A stretch of DNA of 41,920 nt. Source: an uncultured bacterium. GTDB taxonomy: Bacteria; Planctomycetota; UBA1135; GCA-002686595. Every line of letters starts with the position of its first letter. Positions within the stretch are counted from its first letter, which is position 1. The stretch lies in assembly GCA_938030175.1 (NCBI GenBank), contig CALHGQ010000111.1, positions 1-41,920 of the forward strand. The letters are read 5' to 3'. The notes under the pieces are model-generated. The model was not told where the DNA came from. It worked only from the letters and a program-made list of their open reading frames with translations, and did no database searches. A program made the position numbers and the translations under genes. Shown here one piece after another: positions 24,570-32,862 of this stretch.

Positions 24570-26237
24570 CTAGCGGCGCCGTTTCTCCTCGCGGCGCATG
24601 GGCATGACGTCGATGACCTTCCAGATCTCCGCCGCTGGAACCGGCTCTCCGTAGCGCTTCTTCAGGCCGCCGTCCTTGCCCACGAGGAGCATCACGAACC
24701 CATCGCCTTCGATTCCGTAGAGTCGCTTGAGTACGGCGGAAGGCGGCCTCGCGGGTAGGTCGCCGATGCGCGCCTTGGCGAACTCGCGGTTCAGGTCGAT
24801 GGCGATGATGTCTCGGTCGAGGGCGCCGTGGTAATCGCTCGCGAGCAGCTGAACCTGCTCTTCGCAGAGACTCTCGGGGCCGTGCATCACGAGGAGGCGA
24901 TGCTCCCATGCGGTCTTTTTCATGAAGATCTCAGTGGCTTCGACGCCTGCTTCGCGGAGCACCCAGAGCGGCTCTCCTGTTGCGCCTGAGAGCATCCGAA
25001 CGCTGCCGCGGTCGGAGACCCACCCGCGATCGACCCAGGTCGACGTGCCGACCAGGAGGTCGCGAACGCCGTCTCCGTCGACGTCGCGGACCGTGTCCAT
25101 CACGAGCCCCGAGTCGGGGCCAGCGCCCTCCCATTCGCCGCGGTACAGGACCTTGCCCGAGGACGCGGCGTAGGTCGCAAAAGCGACGTTGATCATCTGG
25201 CAGGGCTCCGAAACCCAAACGTCCGCGCGCCCGTCGCCATCCATGTCCGGGGCGAGCTGAAGCGTGGCCGCGACGTTCTCCAGCTGGCCGGAGAAGCCGG
25301 TGAACTCGGTGCTCCCCTTCGGGTTGTTGCGCCCCGGTCCTGGGACAGTCCACGAGACGCTCGCGGACTCACCCACGGCCACGGAGTGGAGCTGTGTGCG
25401 CTCGCCGCTGGCATCCGAGGTCGCCAGGAAGAAACGCGCACCGTCTGCGCCGGGCCCGACGCCCGCACCGACGGCCCCTTCGATCACCGCTTTCTCCAGC
25501 GGCAGCACCGCTTCGCTGTCCCCGAGCAGCTTCTTCGGATACGGCTGCGCGAAGAGCGCTTGTGGGTCCTCGGCGCCTTGGCCGCTCAAGAGGAGCTCAT
25601 TCGTCTCGGGGAGCGCAACGTCCGCGAAGCCGTCGCCATCGAGGTCGCCCAGCGGCAGGAGCCCCTGGGCCGATCGGCTCGCGATGGTCGCGTCGAGGAC
25701 CTCACCGTCCTTCCCTGATCGCAGCGCGAGCGGCCGCGTTCCCGCAAGGACGAAGTCGCTCGCGCCGTCGCCCGAAACATCGCCGATCTGCAGGACGTCG
25801 CGGGCGGCAGCGTCGAGGAGGAAGAGCGCCTTCCCCGTACGTCCACAGCGAACGTCCACCGGTCCGATGCCCGGCCGCCCCACGAGGACCTCTGGCGCAC
25901 CGTCGCCGTTCAGATCGGTGAGGCGCCGCAGAGAGTTGCCGAAGCCGATCGCGTGGTCCGATGTCCAGCGGGCCAAAGGCTGCTGCGTTCGCCCAGAGAG
26001 CACCAGTACCGCGCCCGCCTTCGGGCGGTCGCCGACCGCCGCGGAGGGAGCGCCCACGGCGAAGTCGTCGGTTCCGTCACCGTCGATGTCCGTGAGGGCG
26101 AGCACGGAGCGGCCGAAGCGAATGCCTTCCTTGACCTCTTGGGGGACTGGACCAGCTAGGGCAGTGTGTGCTGCAAGCAGCAGAGCTGCTGTTGCGCCCG
26201 GGATTGTTCTCAGCGTCGAAGCGATGGAGCGAGCCAT
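24570..26237 (-). CDS. exported FG-GAP protein fused to a DUF4174 domain
   Basis: 555 residues. Signal peptide (TAALLLAAHTALA), then FG-GAP blades with metal loops: TDIDGDGTDDFAVGAP, TDLNGDGAPEVLVGRP, GDVSGDGASDFVLAG, GDLDGDGFADVALP, PDMDGDGRADVWVS, RDVDGDGVRDLLVG. The last ~120 residues form a DUF4174 domain: WEHRLLVMHGPES, then DRDIIAIDLN, VMLLVGKDGGLKKRYGE and the hallmark end IDVMPMRREE. DUF4174 has a thioredoxin-like fold with no known reaction. The open frame reaches 26354, but ATG 26237 gives a clean signal peptide and has TAGTGT 7 bases before it. Whether the last domain senses or modifies something at the surface is unknown. Confidence 0.85.
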   Translation of the reverse strand: MARSIASTLRTIPGATAALLLAAHTALAGPVPQEVKEGIRFGRSVLALTDIDGDGTDDFAVGAPSAAVGDRPKAGAVLVLSGRTQQPLARWTSDHAIGFGNSLRRLTDLNGDGAPEVLVGRPGIGPVDVRCGRTGKALFLLDAAARDVLQIGDVSGDGASDFVLAGTRPLALRSGKDGEVLDATIASRSAQGLLPLGDLDGDGFADVALPETNELLLSGQGAEDPQALFAQPYPKKLLGDSEAVLPLEKAVIEGAVGAGVGPGADGARFFLATSDASGERTQLHSVAVGESASVSWTVPGPGRNNPKGSTEFTGFSGQLENVAATLQLAPDMDGDGRADVWVSEPCQMINVAFATYAASSGKVLYRGEWEGAGPDSGLVMDTVRDVDGDGVRDLLVGTSTWVDRGWVSDRGSVRMLSGATGEPLWVLREAGVEATEIFMKKTAWEHRLLVMHGPESLCEEQVQLLASDYHGALDRDIIAIDLNREFAKARIGDLPARPPSAVLKRLYGIEGDGFVMLLVGKDGGLKKRYGEPVPAAEIWKVIDVMPMRREEKRRR

Positions 26238-26244
26238 TCGTTGG

Positions 26245-26250
26245 ACACTA
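26245..26250 (-). promoter_or_regulatory. -10-like box TAGTGT, leaderless start of the FG-GAP/DUF4174 gene
   Basis: Minus-strand GCTAGTGT, 7 bases before ATG 26237; supports this start over the longer open frame. Confidence 0.5.
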
Positions 26251-26451
26251 GCACAAGGGAATCGAAGTTGCATCTTTGCGGGCGTTCTGCGTGGCTCGGT
26301 TCCCAGGGACGTGGCAGGTCGTTTCCGGGTGATGTGGTTGGAACAAAGTTCCATGTCACCTAGGGAGACTGAGCGGAGGATCGCAGGCTCTCCCTCATGA
26401 CCCAGAGGGCCGAACGACGATCAAGGCTGAGACCATTATCTCTCTCGTTCC

Positions 26452-27474
26452 ATGTGGCTCTCCCTCGTCTACTCCACCGCCGTCGCGATTCTCGGCAGCC
26501 CACAGTCGGTTTCCCTGAAGCCGACTGAGTCGTCCTTTCTGGATACCTGGAAGCGCAACCTTCGATGGGACCTAGACGTGAGCCAGCGCGTCGTCGTCGA
26601 TGGAGACGGCGAGGTGGGTTCCCTTGGCGCACTTGGTCTCGACCTCAGGAACGTCTTCGCCGGCGACGATGGAAGCGATCTCGTGACGATCCTCCTCCAG
26701 CCCTACTTGCTGCGTGGCGATGGGCTGTCGCCCCGTCCCGGTGTGTTTGAGGAAGACCACGAGTACGCGGTCCAGTGGCGCATCTTCAATGCGAACCTGC
26801 GCCTCTTGGAGGGCGGAGACGCCAACCTACGGGTTGGACACTTCGAGATTCCATTCGGCCTAGAGCAGAACCTCGATACGAACGGCACGCTCCGGCGCAC
26901 CCCGCATGTGGCGAACTTCGGGTTCGTCGCGGACTGGGGCGCGACCTTGAACGGTGAGCTCGATGCCGTGGACTACGAGCTCGGCTGGAGCCGAGGGTCA
27001 GGCAACGAATACCTCGACCGTGGCGGAGACGGAGTCTTCAGCGGGAGGATCGGCACGCCGCGTGAGGCAAACTCGGTGATTGGCGCATCCTTCGTGCACG
27101 GCGACTTCTTGCGGGGGGCGAGCACCGTTCGAAGGACGCGAGCGGCCGTTGACTGGACAACGCTTTGGCGCTCCTGGACCTTCCAGGCCGAGGCGTCCCA
27201 CGGACGCGAGGACGCTGCGACCGACTCGAGTCGCCTCCTGGTGGAAGCTAACTGGACCAACCCCCACGAGACGCACCTGGCGTGGCTTCAGCTGCTACAC
27301 ACGACTCATCATCGAAGCGGCAGTAGTGACCACAGCACAGAAGCGCGCCTCGGCTACCGAGCTCGGGTCTCACGGGACTGGACGCTGAGCGCTCAGGTCA
27401 CCCAGCCTTTGGATCAGGCGGGGGGCGTCGATGCGCCGACCTCACTTTCTCTGCAGCTGAGGTTTCGTCTATGA
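26452..27474 (+). CDS. outer-membrane porin-like beta-barrel protein
   Basis: 340 residues. A short hydrophobic leader (LVYSTAVAILG) comes before a run of alternating strands with aromatic girdles: NLRWDLDVSQRVVVDGDGEV, YAVQWRIFNANLRLLEG, LRVGHFEIPFGLEQN, VDYELGWSRGSG, WTFQAEASHGRE, WTLSAQVTQPL and a final LSLQLRFRL ending in a hydrophobic residue, the usual C-terminal strand of a porin. The FEIPFGLEQN element recalls phosphate-selective OprO/OprP-type porins, but specificity is not established. It overlaps the next gene by 4 bases (ATGA), so these genes form an operon with the FMN-binding-like protein and the histidine kinase. Confidence 0.78.
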   Translation: MWLSLVYSTAVAILGSPQSVSLKPTESSFLDTWKRNLRWDLDVSQRVVVDGDGEVGSLGALGLDLRNVFAGDDGSDLVTILLQPYLLRGDGLSPRPGVFEEDHEYAVQWRIFNANLRLLEGGDANLRVGHFEIPFGLEQNLDTNGTLRRTPHVANFGFVADWGATLNGELDAVDYELGWSRGSGNEYLDRGGDGVFSGRIGTPREANSVIGASFVHGDFLRGASTVRRTRAAVDWTTLWRSWTFQAEASHGREDAATDSSRLLVEANWTNPHETHLAWLQLLHTTHHRSGSSDHSTEARLGYRARVSRDWTLSAQVTQPLDQAGGVDAPTSLSLQLRFRL

Positions 27475-28526
27475 GCCAGTGCTCGAGCCTCTGCCGCTGG
27501 CTGGTCCTCATGAGCGTCGCTCTCCTGACCTCGTTCAGGCCGATCGAGCCCCAGGCACTCTGCGCCCTTCGGGATCCAGTGCGGCAGATCACGCGCCTCT
27601 TCCCGGACGCGGATGCGTATGAGTCGATCGTGGGCACGGTGGGCCAAGGGGCGCGCAAGGCCGTCTCCAAGAGACTGCCCTTCACGCTGCACTTCAATGA
27701 GCTGGGGCGTCACACGCTCTACGCCGTAAAGAAGGAGGGGCGACCCGTTGGGTTCGTTCACGTGCGATCAGAGGCTGGTCAATGGGGCTTGGTGGAGATC
27801 GCCTGGGCGCTCGACATGGACCTGCGCCTGGTGGGGTACGAGTTCCAGCGTTGTCGCGATCGATCCAAGTCGGTGCTCACGACCCAGTCCGTTCGTGACT
27901 CGCTCGCCCAGAAGGACTTCAAGGGCCTCAAAGAGCTCATCAATGAAGATGGAACAGCGCTAGCCCAGAGCGTGAGGTTCGTGCCGAAAAGCGCGCGGGC
28001 CCTCGCTGCCACCGTGTTTCGTTCTGGGCTCAAGACGATCGCCGTGACGGAGTGCGTATGGCCGAAAGAGGTCGCCTCCCTGCGTGCGCTGAGTCTCGCG
28101 CAGCGCCACCGCCCGGAGGCCGCGAAGGCCATCGCTCAGCAGGATCTATTCGGCGAGGCTGCCCTCCGGAACATCGAGTCGGTCCTCGGGTCTGAGCGAG
28201 TGGGGATCGATCGTGCGCGCTCGACGGCCCACGTGATCCTCGATGATGACGGAGCGCGGCTGGGATGGGTCGCTGAGACTCCGTGGGAGTACGACGAGGC
28301 GACGCTTCTACTCCGGTGGTGCTTCGATCACGACGGCACGATTCAGTCGGTCGGGCCCCGCGGCGGATGGCGGAGCGAGGAGTTTCGCGCTGCCTTCTCT
28401 CACCTGGTGGGCCTCAACGCCGCAGACGCGATTCACTGCACTGGCGCCTCCGGCGTCGTTGCGCTAGAGGTCGCGCTCGGGCTGGGCCTGGGGTCAGAGC
28501 TGGTGCAGCGCGCGAGTTCGCGCTAG
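27471..28526 (+). CDS. exported protein with two FMN-binding-like modules, putative sensory partner
   Basis: 351 residues. N-terminal hydrophobic stretch (WLVLMSVALLTSF) suggests export. Two related parts follow: residues ~80-195 (TLYAVKKEGRPVGFVHVRSEAG...WALDMDLRLVGYEF) and ~252-340 (AHVILDDDGARLGWVAET...RWCFDHDGTIQSV), each with the strand pattern of the FMN_bind fold. The second ends in IHCTGASGVVALEVA, close to the flavin-attachment motif (S/T)GA(S/T)x(S/T), but the last acceptor position is Val, so covalent flavin is unlikely. The assignment is my reading of the pattern. It lies between the porin (4-base overlap) and the kinase (14-base gap), which suggests a periplasmic input protein for the kinase. 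Confidence 0.55.
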   Translation: MSQCSSLCRWLVLMSVALLTSFRPIEPQALCALRDPVRQITRLFPDADAYESIVGTVGQGARKAVSKRLPFTLHFNELGRHTLYAVKKEGRPVGFVHVRSEAGQWGLVEIAWALDMDLRLVGYEFQRCRDRSKSVLTTQSVRDSLAQKDFKGLKELINEDGTALAQSVRFVPKSARALAATVFRSGLKTIAVTECVWPKEVASLRALSLAQRHRPEAAKAIAQQDLFGEAALRNIESVLGSERVGIDRARSTAHVILDDDGARLGWVAETPWEYDEATLLLRWCFDHDGTIQSVGPRGGWRSEEFRAAFSHLVGLNAADAIHCTGASGVVALEVALGLGLGSELVQRASSR

Positions 28527-28540
28527 CGAAGCGAGTCGAC

Positions 28541-30409
28541 ATGAGAATCTCCACGCTCATCGCGCTCCAGACCGGCACGTTGGTCGCCGCAAGCCTTGGC
28601 ATGGCAGGCGTTGTCACGAGCCTGCATGAGGGGGCAGTGGATGCAAGGAGCACAGGTGCGCGCTACAGCGTGGAGTGCGAGAGGTTCGAGCGGGTCGCAG
28701 AGCTCACGTCACAGCTCACGCTCGTGGGGGACCTCGTGCTGAGCGGACAGACGACCTACCTGACAGAAGTCGCGCGACGGGCAGCCAGCCTGGCGTGTGA
28801 GTCGATCGAAGGCGCGATCTCGGAGGACTTCCTCGAAGCTTCTGGCGTGCGCAGCAGCTCCTTGACGGGCCTCATTCGCAGATTGGAGGCCAACACCATT
28901 GAGGCCAGTGAGCTTGCCGGTCAAGACCGAGAAGCGCGCCTCATGACCCTTTTCGACCAGTTCGATGCCACCTCGATCAGGCTCGGCGACGCGATCGAAG
29001 CCGCGCGAGAGAACCTCCGCTGGACCGTCGAGCGCGCCGCATCCAACGCAGAGCGGCAAACCAAGGCGGCCAACCTTGCCACCGCGTGGGCGATCGCGAC
29101 GCTGCTCACCATGATGCTGGTCATCTGGAGCTATCTGCGGACGACGATCCATCGCCCGATCGCGCAGCTCACAAGCGCAGCCGAGGACGCCGAGCACTCG
29201 GGCCGCTTCGACGCGATCTCTGACGGACCTCGGGAAGTGCGACGCCTGAGCCGGAGATTCGCCGAGCTCTTTGACAGCATGAGCCGAGCCATGGAGACGC
29301 GAGCTGCGTTCGTTGCCAACACGAGCCATGAGCTTCGCACGCCGCTGAATGCGATCCTTGGGTATGCAGAGCTCCTCTCGGACGGGATGCCGTCCGACGA
29401 GGAGCTGGAGGAGGGCCTGAGCAGCATCCATAGCAGCGGCGCGCACCTTCTCGGATTGATCAACGACATCCTCGACTTCTCCAAGATCGACGCGGATCAG
29501 ATGACCATCTCGCGCATTCCGACCGACCTGTCCACCGTGCTCGATCAAATTCGAGCGATCCTGGTCGGGACGGCTGAGCGAAGCGGTGTGGAGCTGATCT
29601 TCGAGCTTGATTCGGATGTGCCTCGGCAGCTCATGCTCGATCCCGTCCGCTTCCGCCAAGTGGTGCTCAACGTCGCTGGCAACGCACTCAAGTTCACCGA
29701 GAAGGGCTCTGTCCGGATTCAGGTCTCGCGGAGCGAAGGCCTGCTTCGCGTGGTTGTCCGTGACACCGGGATCGGCATTGCGCCCGAACGCGTCGATCGC
29801 GTCTTCGAGGACTTTCAACAGGCGGACGCTTCGTCCACGCGACTCTACGGGGGGACCGGTCTCGGGCTCGCGATTAGTCGCAGGCTCGCGCGTCTGATGG
29901 GAGGGGATATCAGCGTGACGAGTGAAGTCGGCGTTGGCTCGGAGTTTGTCGTCGAGTTGGAAGCGGCGGCTCCCGAGGGCGATCTTCCAGCGGTCCTACC
30001 CTCGAGCCGCGGGGAATCCACCGGCGACCGGCACCTCCACGTGCTTCTCGCTGACGACGTGCTGGTCAACCAACGGCTGGGCGTGCGGATCTTGGAGCGC
30101 GCTGGCCACACCGTGGTTGCGGTCGGCGACGGAGTGGAGGTTCTTGAGGCGTTCGATGCCGCCGATGGGAGCTTCGATGCCGTACTGATGGACTTGCAGA
30201 TGCCTCGAATGTCGGGGCTTGAGGCCACGCGTGAGCTGCGGAAGCGAGGCTACAGCGGCCATGTCATCGCGCTGACGGCCGCGGCCTTGGCCGAAGAGCG
30301 CACGAAGGCCATGGAGGCTGGATGCTCGGGGTTTATCTCCAAGCCATTCGCCGCGAGTGCGCTTCTTGCTGCACTCGACGGCGCGGAGCCTGTCCCTTCG
30401 GCCCAGTGA
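28541..30409 (+). CDS. hybrid sensor histidine kinase with receiver domain
   Basis: 622 residues in the inner membrane. One TM helix near 7-27, a helical periplasmic domain (~30-178), a second TM (~180-200), then a HAMP-like linker (TTIHRPIAQLTSAAEDAEHSG) and a HisKA domain with H263 in ANTSHELRTPLN. The HATPase domain has the N-box N381 in NVAGNALKF, the G1 box DTGIGI (408-413) and the G2 box GGTGLGL (437-443). A receiver domain follows (~498-612) with D505/D506, phosphoacceptor D551 in LMDLQMP, T579 and K601. It would autophosphorylate H263 and pass the phosphate to D551; the next partner (Hpt or DNA-binding regulator) is not in the window. It is the last gene of the porin/FMN-like/kinase operon and starts at ATG 28541; a longer open frame upstream overlaps the previous gene out of frame. 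Confidence 0.92.
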   Translation: MRISTLIALQTGTLVAASLGMAGVVTSLHEGAVDARSTGARYSVECERFERVAELTSQLTLVGDLVLSGQTTYLTEVARRAASLACESIEGAISEDFLEASGVRSSSLTGLIRRLEANTIEASELAGQDREARLMTLFDQFDATSIRLGDAIEAARENLRWTVERAASNAERQTKAANLATAWAIATLLTMMLVIWSYLRTTIHRPIAQLTSAAEDAEHSGRFDAISDGPREVRRLSRRFAELFDSMSRAMETRAAFVANTSHELRTPLNAILGYAELLSDGMPSDEELEEGLSSIHSSGAHLLGLINDILDFSKIDADQMTISRIPTDLSTVLDQIRAILVGTAERSGVELIFELDSDVPRQLMLDPVRFRQVVLNVAGNALKFTEKGSVRIQVSRSEGLLRVVVRDTGIGIAPERVDRVFEDFQQADASSTRLYGGTGLGLAISRRLARLMGGDISVTSEVGVGSEFVVELEAAAPEGDLPAVLPSSRGESTGDRHLHVLLADDVLVNQRLGVRILERAGHTVVAVGDGVEVLEAFDAADGSFDAVLMDLQMPRMSGLEATRELRKRGYSGHVIALTAAALAEERTKAMEAGCSGFISKPFAASALLAALDGAEPVPSAQ

Positions 30410-30486
30410 GACTCAGTGAGACTCGGGGAGACCCAGCGATGCCCGTCGTCCGTGGCGGGAGATTGGGGCCACGCCCAGCGCTGGGG

Positions 30487-30879
30487 CTACGTGTCTTTCT
30501 CCGCCTTCCGAATGAGCCGCTTGATCTCTTTGAGGTCGGCTGAGCTCACCTTGGTCTCGTCGAGCAGGTGCGCGAAGAGCCCTGGGACGTCCCCGGCGTA
30601 GACGTCCCGCGCTAGCTCAGAGGTCATGGTGCGACCCACTTCTTCGGCGTCGACGAGGGCGCGATAGATGAACTGTCGGCCTTCCTTTCTGTGTTCGACA
30701 ATGCCCCGCGCGGCTAGGCGCTTGAGGAGCGTCGCGACGGTCGTGGCCGCCAGCTTGCGCTTTCTCGACATGGCCTTGTGGACATCGGCGACCGTCGCCT
30801 CCTCCGCATCCCAGAGGACGCGAAGGACGGCGAGCTGGAGCGACGTGAGCCGAAGGTCCCTATCGTCAGCGCCGCTCAC
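30487..30879 (-). CDS. blaI: BlaI/MecI/CopY-family transcriptional repressor
   Basis: 130 residues. A winged helix with LTSLQLAVLRVLWDAEEATVADVHKAM and TTVATLLKRLAARGIVEHRKEGRQFIYRALV is the family hallmark; the helical dimerisation tail follows. It binds palindromic TACAnnTGTA operators as a dimer and is cut or released when its M56 partner is activated. Here two such palindromes lie at 32720-32747 before the M56 gene. The start is GTG, overlapping the stop of the M56 gene (GTGA), so M56 comes first in the operon, whereas the repressor comes first in many loci. Probably autoregulated. Confidence 0.9.
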   Translation of the reverse strand: MSGADDRDLRLTSLQLAVLRVLWDAEEATVADVHKAMSRKRKLAATTVATLLKRLAARGIVEHRKEGRQFIYRALVDAEEVGRTMTSELARDVYAGDVPGLFAHLLDETKVSSADLKEIKRLIRKAEKDT

Positions 30880-32681
30880 TGCTCGTAGCTCCCCATGAAC
30901 GTGATGTCCGTGACGCCTCTGTCGTGGAGAACGTCGAGGAGTGCGGCCACATCTTTGACGGTGACGCCCTTGCGGGGATCGATCCTTGCTTGAAGCACTC
31001 GGCTGGTCTCTGGCCGCTCGTCGATCCAGGACTCAACGCTGTTGAGGGTCGCTAGCTGGCGAGGTTCCGCGCTGCGACCGATGAAAAAGTCGTCCGCGCC
31101 GCCTTCTTCCTCTTCGAGCGGAAGCAAGAGCGTGCCCGGTTTCGCGGCTTCTTTCGTCGTCACCGCGAATCGGACCGAGGGGGTATCGTCGTCGATGCGA
31201 TCGATGCGGAATTCAGCGCAGACACCTTCGGGGCCTTCCCCCGCGTCTCTGGCGGAAACGCCCAGATCCACGGGTAGAGGAATTCGGTAGCTGACCCCGC
31301 CAGTCGCCAAGCGCAGGTCGGGTATCTGGATGTCTCGATCGCCAAACTGGCTCATGATGTGCTGGACATCGCGGAATGGTGCGTCAGCTTCAGCCCGAAT
31401 CAGACCTGTGCCCGAGCGAGCGATCGTCGTCGTTCCCGGCCACTCGAACATGGGGAAGTCAGCGACGGCGCTCCTGAGCCATTCTGTTACCTCGCCCTTC
31501 GCCTCGCGGCCCTGGTAGTGGATCGTCAGGGGTGGGTGCTCTGGCTCGGCGCCCGGTCGCTGGAGGGTGATCATCCTACCTGGGGAGATGAGGATCTCGA
31601 CGACGCTCGTGTCCTGGTCTTCTCCCATCTGGGAATCGAGCCGCGGTGAGCCGCACGCGAACGCGGCGAGTGCTGCAACGCAGGCTAGCCGGAACCGGCC
31701 GGTCGACGGCCTGTCCTCCGTTTCCAGCACGTGCTTCACCCGGCGCACGAGTTCACCGGGCGTTGCCGCCATCGCTGCCATAGAGGAGGGGACACCTTGT
31801 CCCGTGGATGAGACGGACCATTCGGCCACGGAAGAGAGACAACGGGCAACCTGCGTTTCGCTGCCGACCCGCGTCGCCGCGCGGCGATCGCACGCGAATT
31901 CGGCCGATGCGACCCAGCGCCGGCGAAGTGCTCCGTGCCACGGGAGGAAGAACAGCGCGCGACTCAGGGCGGCCGTGCCCAAGAACCAGATCGGGTCCCG
32001 GCGCTCAATGTGCGCGTACTCGTGGGCGAGGGCGGCCTCCCTTTCGTCCGTAGAGAGCGCGCTCCAGAGCTGTTCGGGGACGCAGATCTCATTCGATGAC
32101 AGCACGACCGGGCACCGCAGCCTGGCGGACGCGGTGAGCGCCACCGCTGGGCGCGCTTCGGTCCTTGCCCACTTGCTGAGGAGCTCTCGTGAAGCGCTGT
32201 CGTTCAGCGGAGTTCGCCGAAGCCCTCGAATGAATCGCCGTCGACCGTAGAGAAGCCGCAGCGTGCCGATCAGCGAGAGCGCCGCGAGAACGGTGACCAT
32301 CGCTGCGAACGGCGAGAGAGGGCGTTTCGCAGGGGCGGTTGCGGCTGCCGTGGAGAGCGAGGCCAAGCGAGGCGTGTCCGAGGGAAGCGTCCCCTCGGCC
32401 GCGGGGCCGTCTGTCGAAGCGGTTCGGTCAGGTTCCATCGGCATGGGAGCGGCCTCAACGGACAGCGAGCCCGGCAGGAGATCGAGGGGCTGGAACGCCT
32501 TCCAAGGCAGGCTAGCGCTGAAGAAGCCGCCGATCAGCGCGATCTTCAGCACGGTGGCGCGACGCGCCCCGGGTCGGAAGCAAGCCAGGGCGACGGTGAG
32601 CCCAATGAGGGCGAGCACAGCGCTGTGCATTGCGTAGGTAGCGAGCCAGCGAGTGGCAGCTTCGATCCAGGTGGACTCCAT
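30876..32681 (-). CDS. M56-family membrane peptidase (BlaR1-like) with two C-terminal ExbD-like domains
   Basis: 601 residues. Helices near 15-35, 43-60 and 124-145 precede the zinc protease core: H220-E-Y-A-H224 in AHEYAHIERRD, third ligand E261 in ASAEFACDRRA. A fourth helix (331-346) places the C-terminal part in the periplasm. That part is not a penicillin-binding domain as in BlaR1; it has two ExbD/TolR-like modules, ~359-460 (ILISPGRMITLQ, then LIRAEADAPFRDVQHIMSQFG and IPDLRLATGG) and ~465-600 (RVLQARIDPRKGVTVKDVAALLDVLHDRG, TDITFMG). On activation the protease would relieve repression by BlaI, encoded just downstream with a 4-base overlap. The signal is unknown, and a beta-lactam role should not be assumed. 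Confidence 0.88.
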   Translation of the reverse strand: MESTWIEAATRWLATYAMHSAVLALIGLTVALACFRPGARRATVLKIALIGGFFSASLPWKAFQPLDLLPGSLSVEAAPMPMEPDRTASTDGPAAEGTLPSDTPRLASLSTAAATAPAKRPLSPFAAMVTVLAALSLIGTLRLLYGRRRFIRGLRRTPLNDSASRELLSKWARTEARPAVALTASARLRCPVVLSSNEICVPEQLWSALSTDEREAALAHEYAHIERRDPIWFLGTAALSRALFFLPWHGALRRRWVASAEFACDRRAATRVGSETQVARCLSSVAEWSVSSTGQGVPSSMAAMAATPGELVRRVKHVLETEDRPSTGRFRLACVAALAAFACGSPRLDSQMGEDQDTSVVEILISPGRMITLQRPGAEPEHPPLTIHYQGREAKGEVTEWLRSAVADFPMFEWPGTTTIARSGTGLIRAEADAPFRDVQHIMSQFGDRDIQIPDLRLATGGVSYRIPLPVDLGVSARDAGEGPEGVCAEFRIDRIDDDTPSVRFAVTTKEAAKPGTLLLPLEEEEGGADDFFIGRSAEPRQLATLNSVESWIDERPETSRVLQARIDPRKGVTVKDVAALLDVLHDRGVTDITFMGSYEQ

Positions 32682-32719
32682 GACGGTGTGACCTCAACAG
32701 ACGGTTCTCGGGACGAACT

Positions 32720-32747
32720 ATTACATCTGTAATACTACATCTGTCGT
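32720..32747. promoter_or_regulatory. Two adjacent BlaI-type operators upstream of the M56/BlaI operon
   Basis: A perfect 6+6 palindrome ATTACA-TC-TGTAAT (32720-32733) is followed directly by a second, less perfect site ACTACA-TC-TGTCGT (32734-32747). Both match the TACAnnTGTA operators of BlaI/MecI-family repressors. They lie 39-66 bases before the M56 start codon, where a promoter is expected. An 8-base inverted repeat ACCTCAAC (32691-32698) and GTTGAGGT (32746-32753) surrounds the first site. The dyad sites support autoregulation. Confidence 0.8.
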
Positions 32748-32778
32748 TGAGGTAACCAGGAATATCCAACTATCACAC

Positions 32779-32850
32779 AAAAAGGCCGCCCGGAGCTTGG
32801 TGAGCTAGTTTCGGGCTCTCCTGTAGCGGACGGTGGAAGCCGCCATCCGC
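32779..32850 (-). terminator. Terminator region after the large secreted-protein gene
   Basis: On the minus strand, two hairpins follow the stop at 32863. The first (32826-32850) has an 11-base stem with one mismatch and one wobble around a 3-base loop. The second (32788-32816, GCCCG with CGGGC and an inner AGCT pair) is followed by GGCC and a run of five T residues (complement of 32779-32783). The T-run makes a rho-independent stop plausible. Confidence 0.5.
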
Positions 32851-32862
32851 CGACGCGGCGAA

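Noticed and set aside
28709-29818. 369-codon minus-strand open frame
   Set aside because: Lies opposite the clearly functional histidine kinase.
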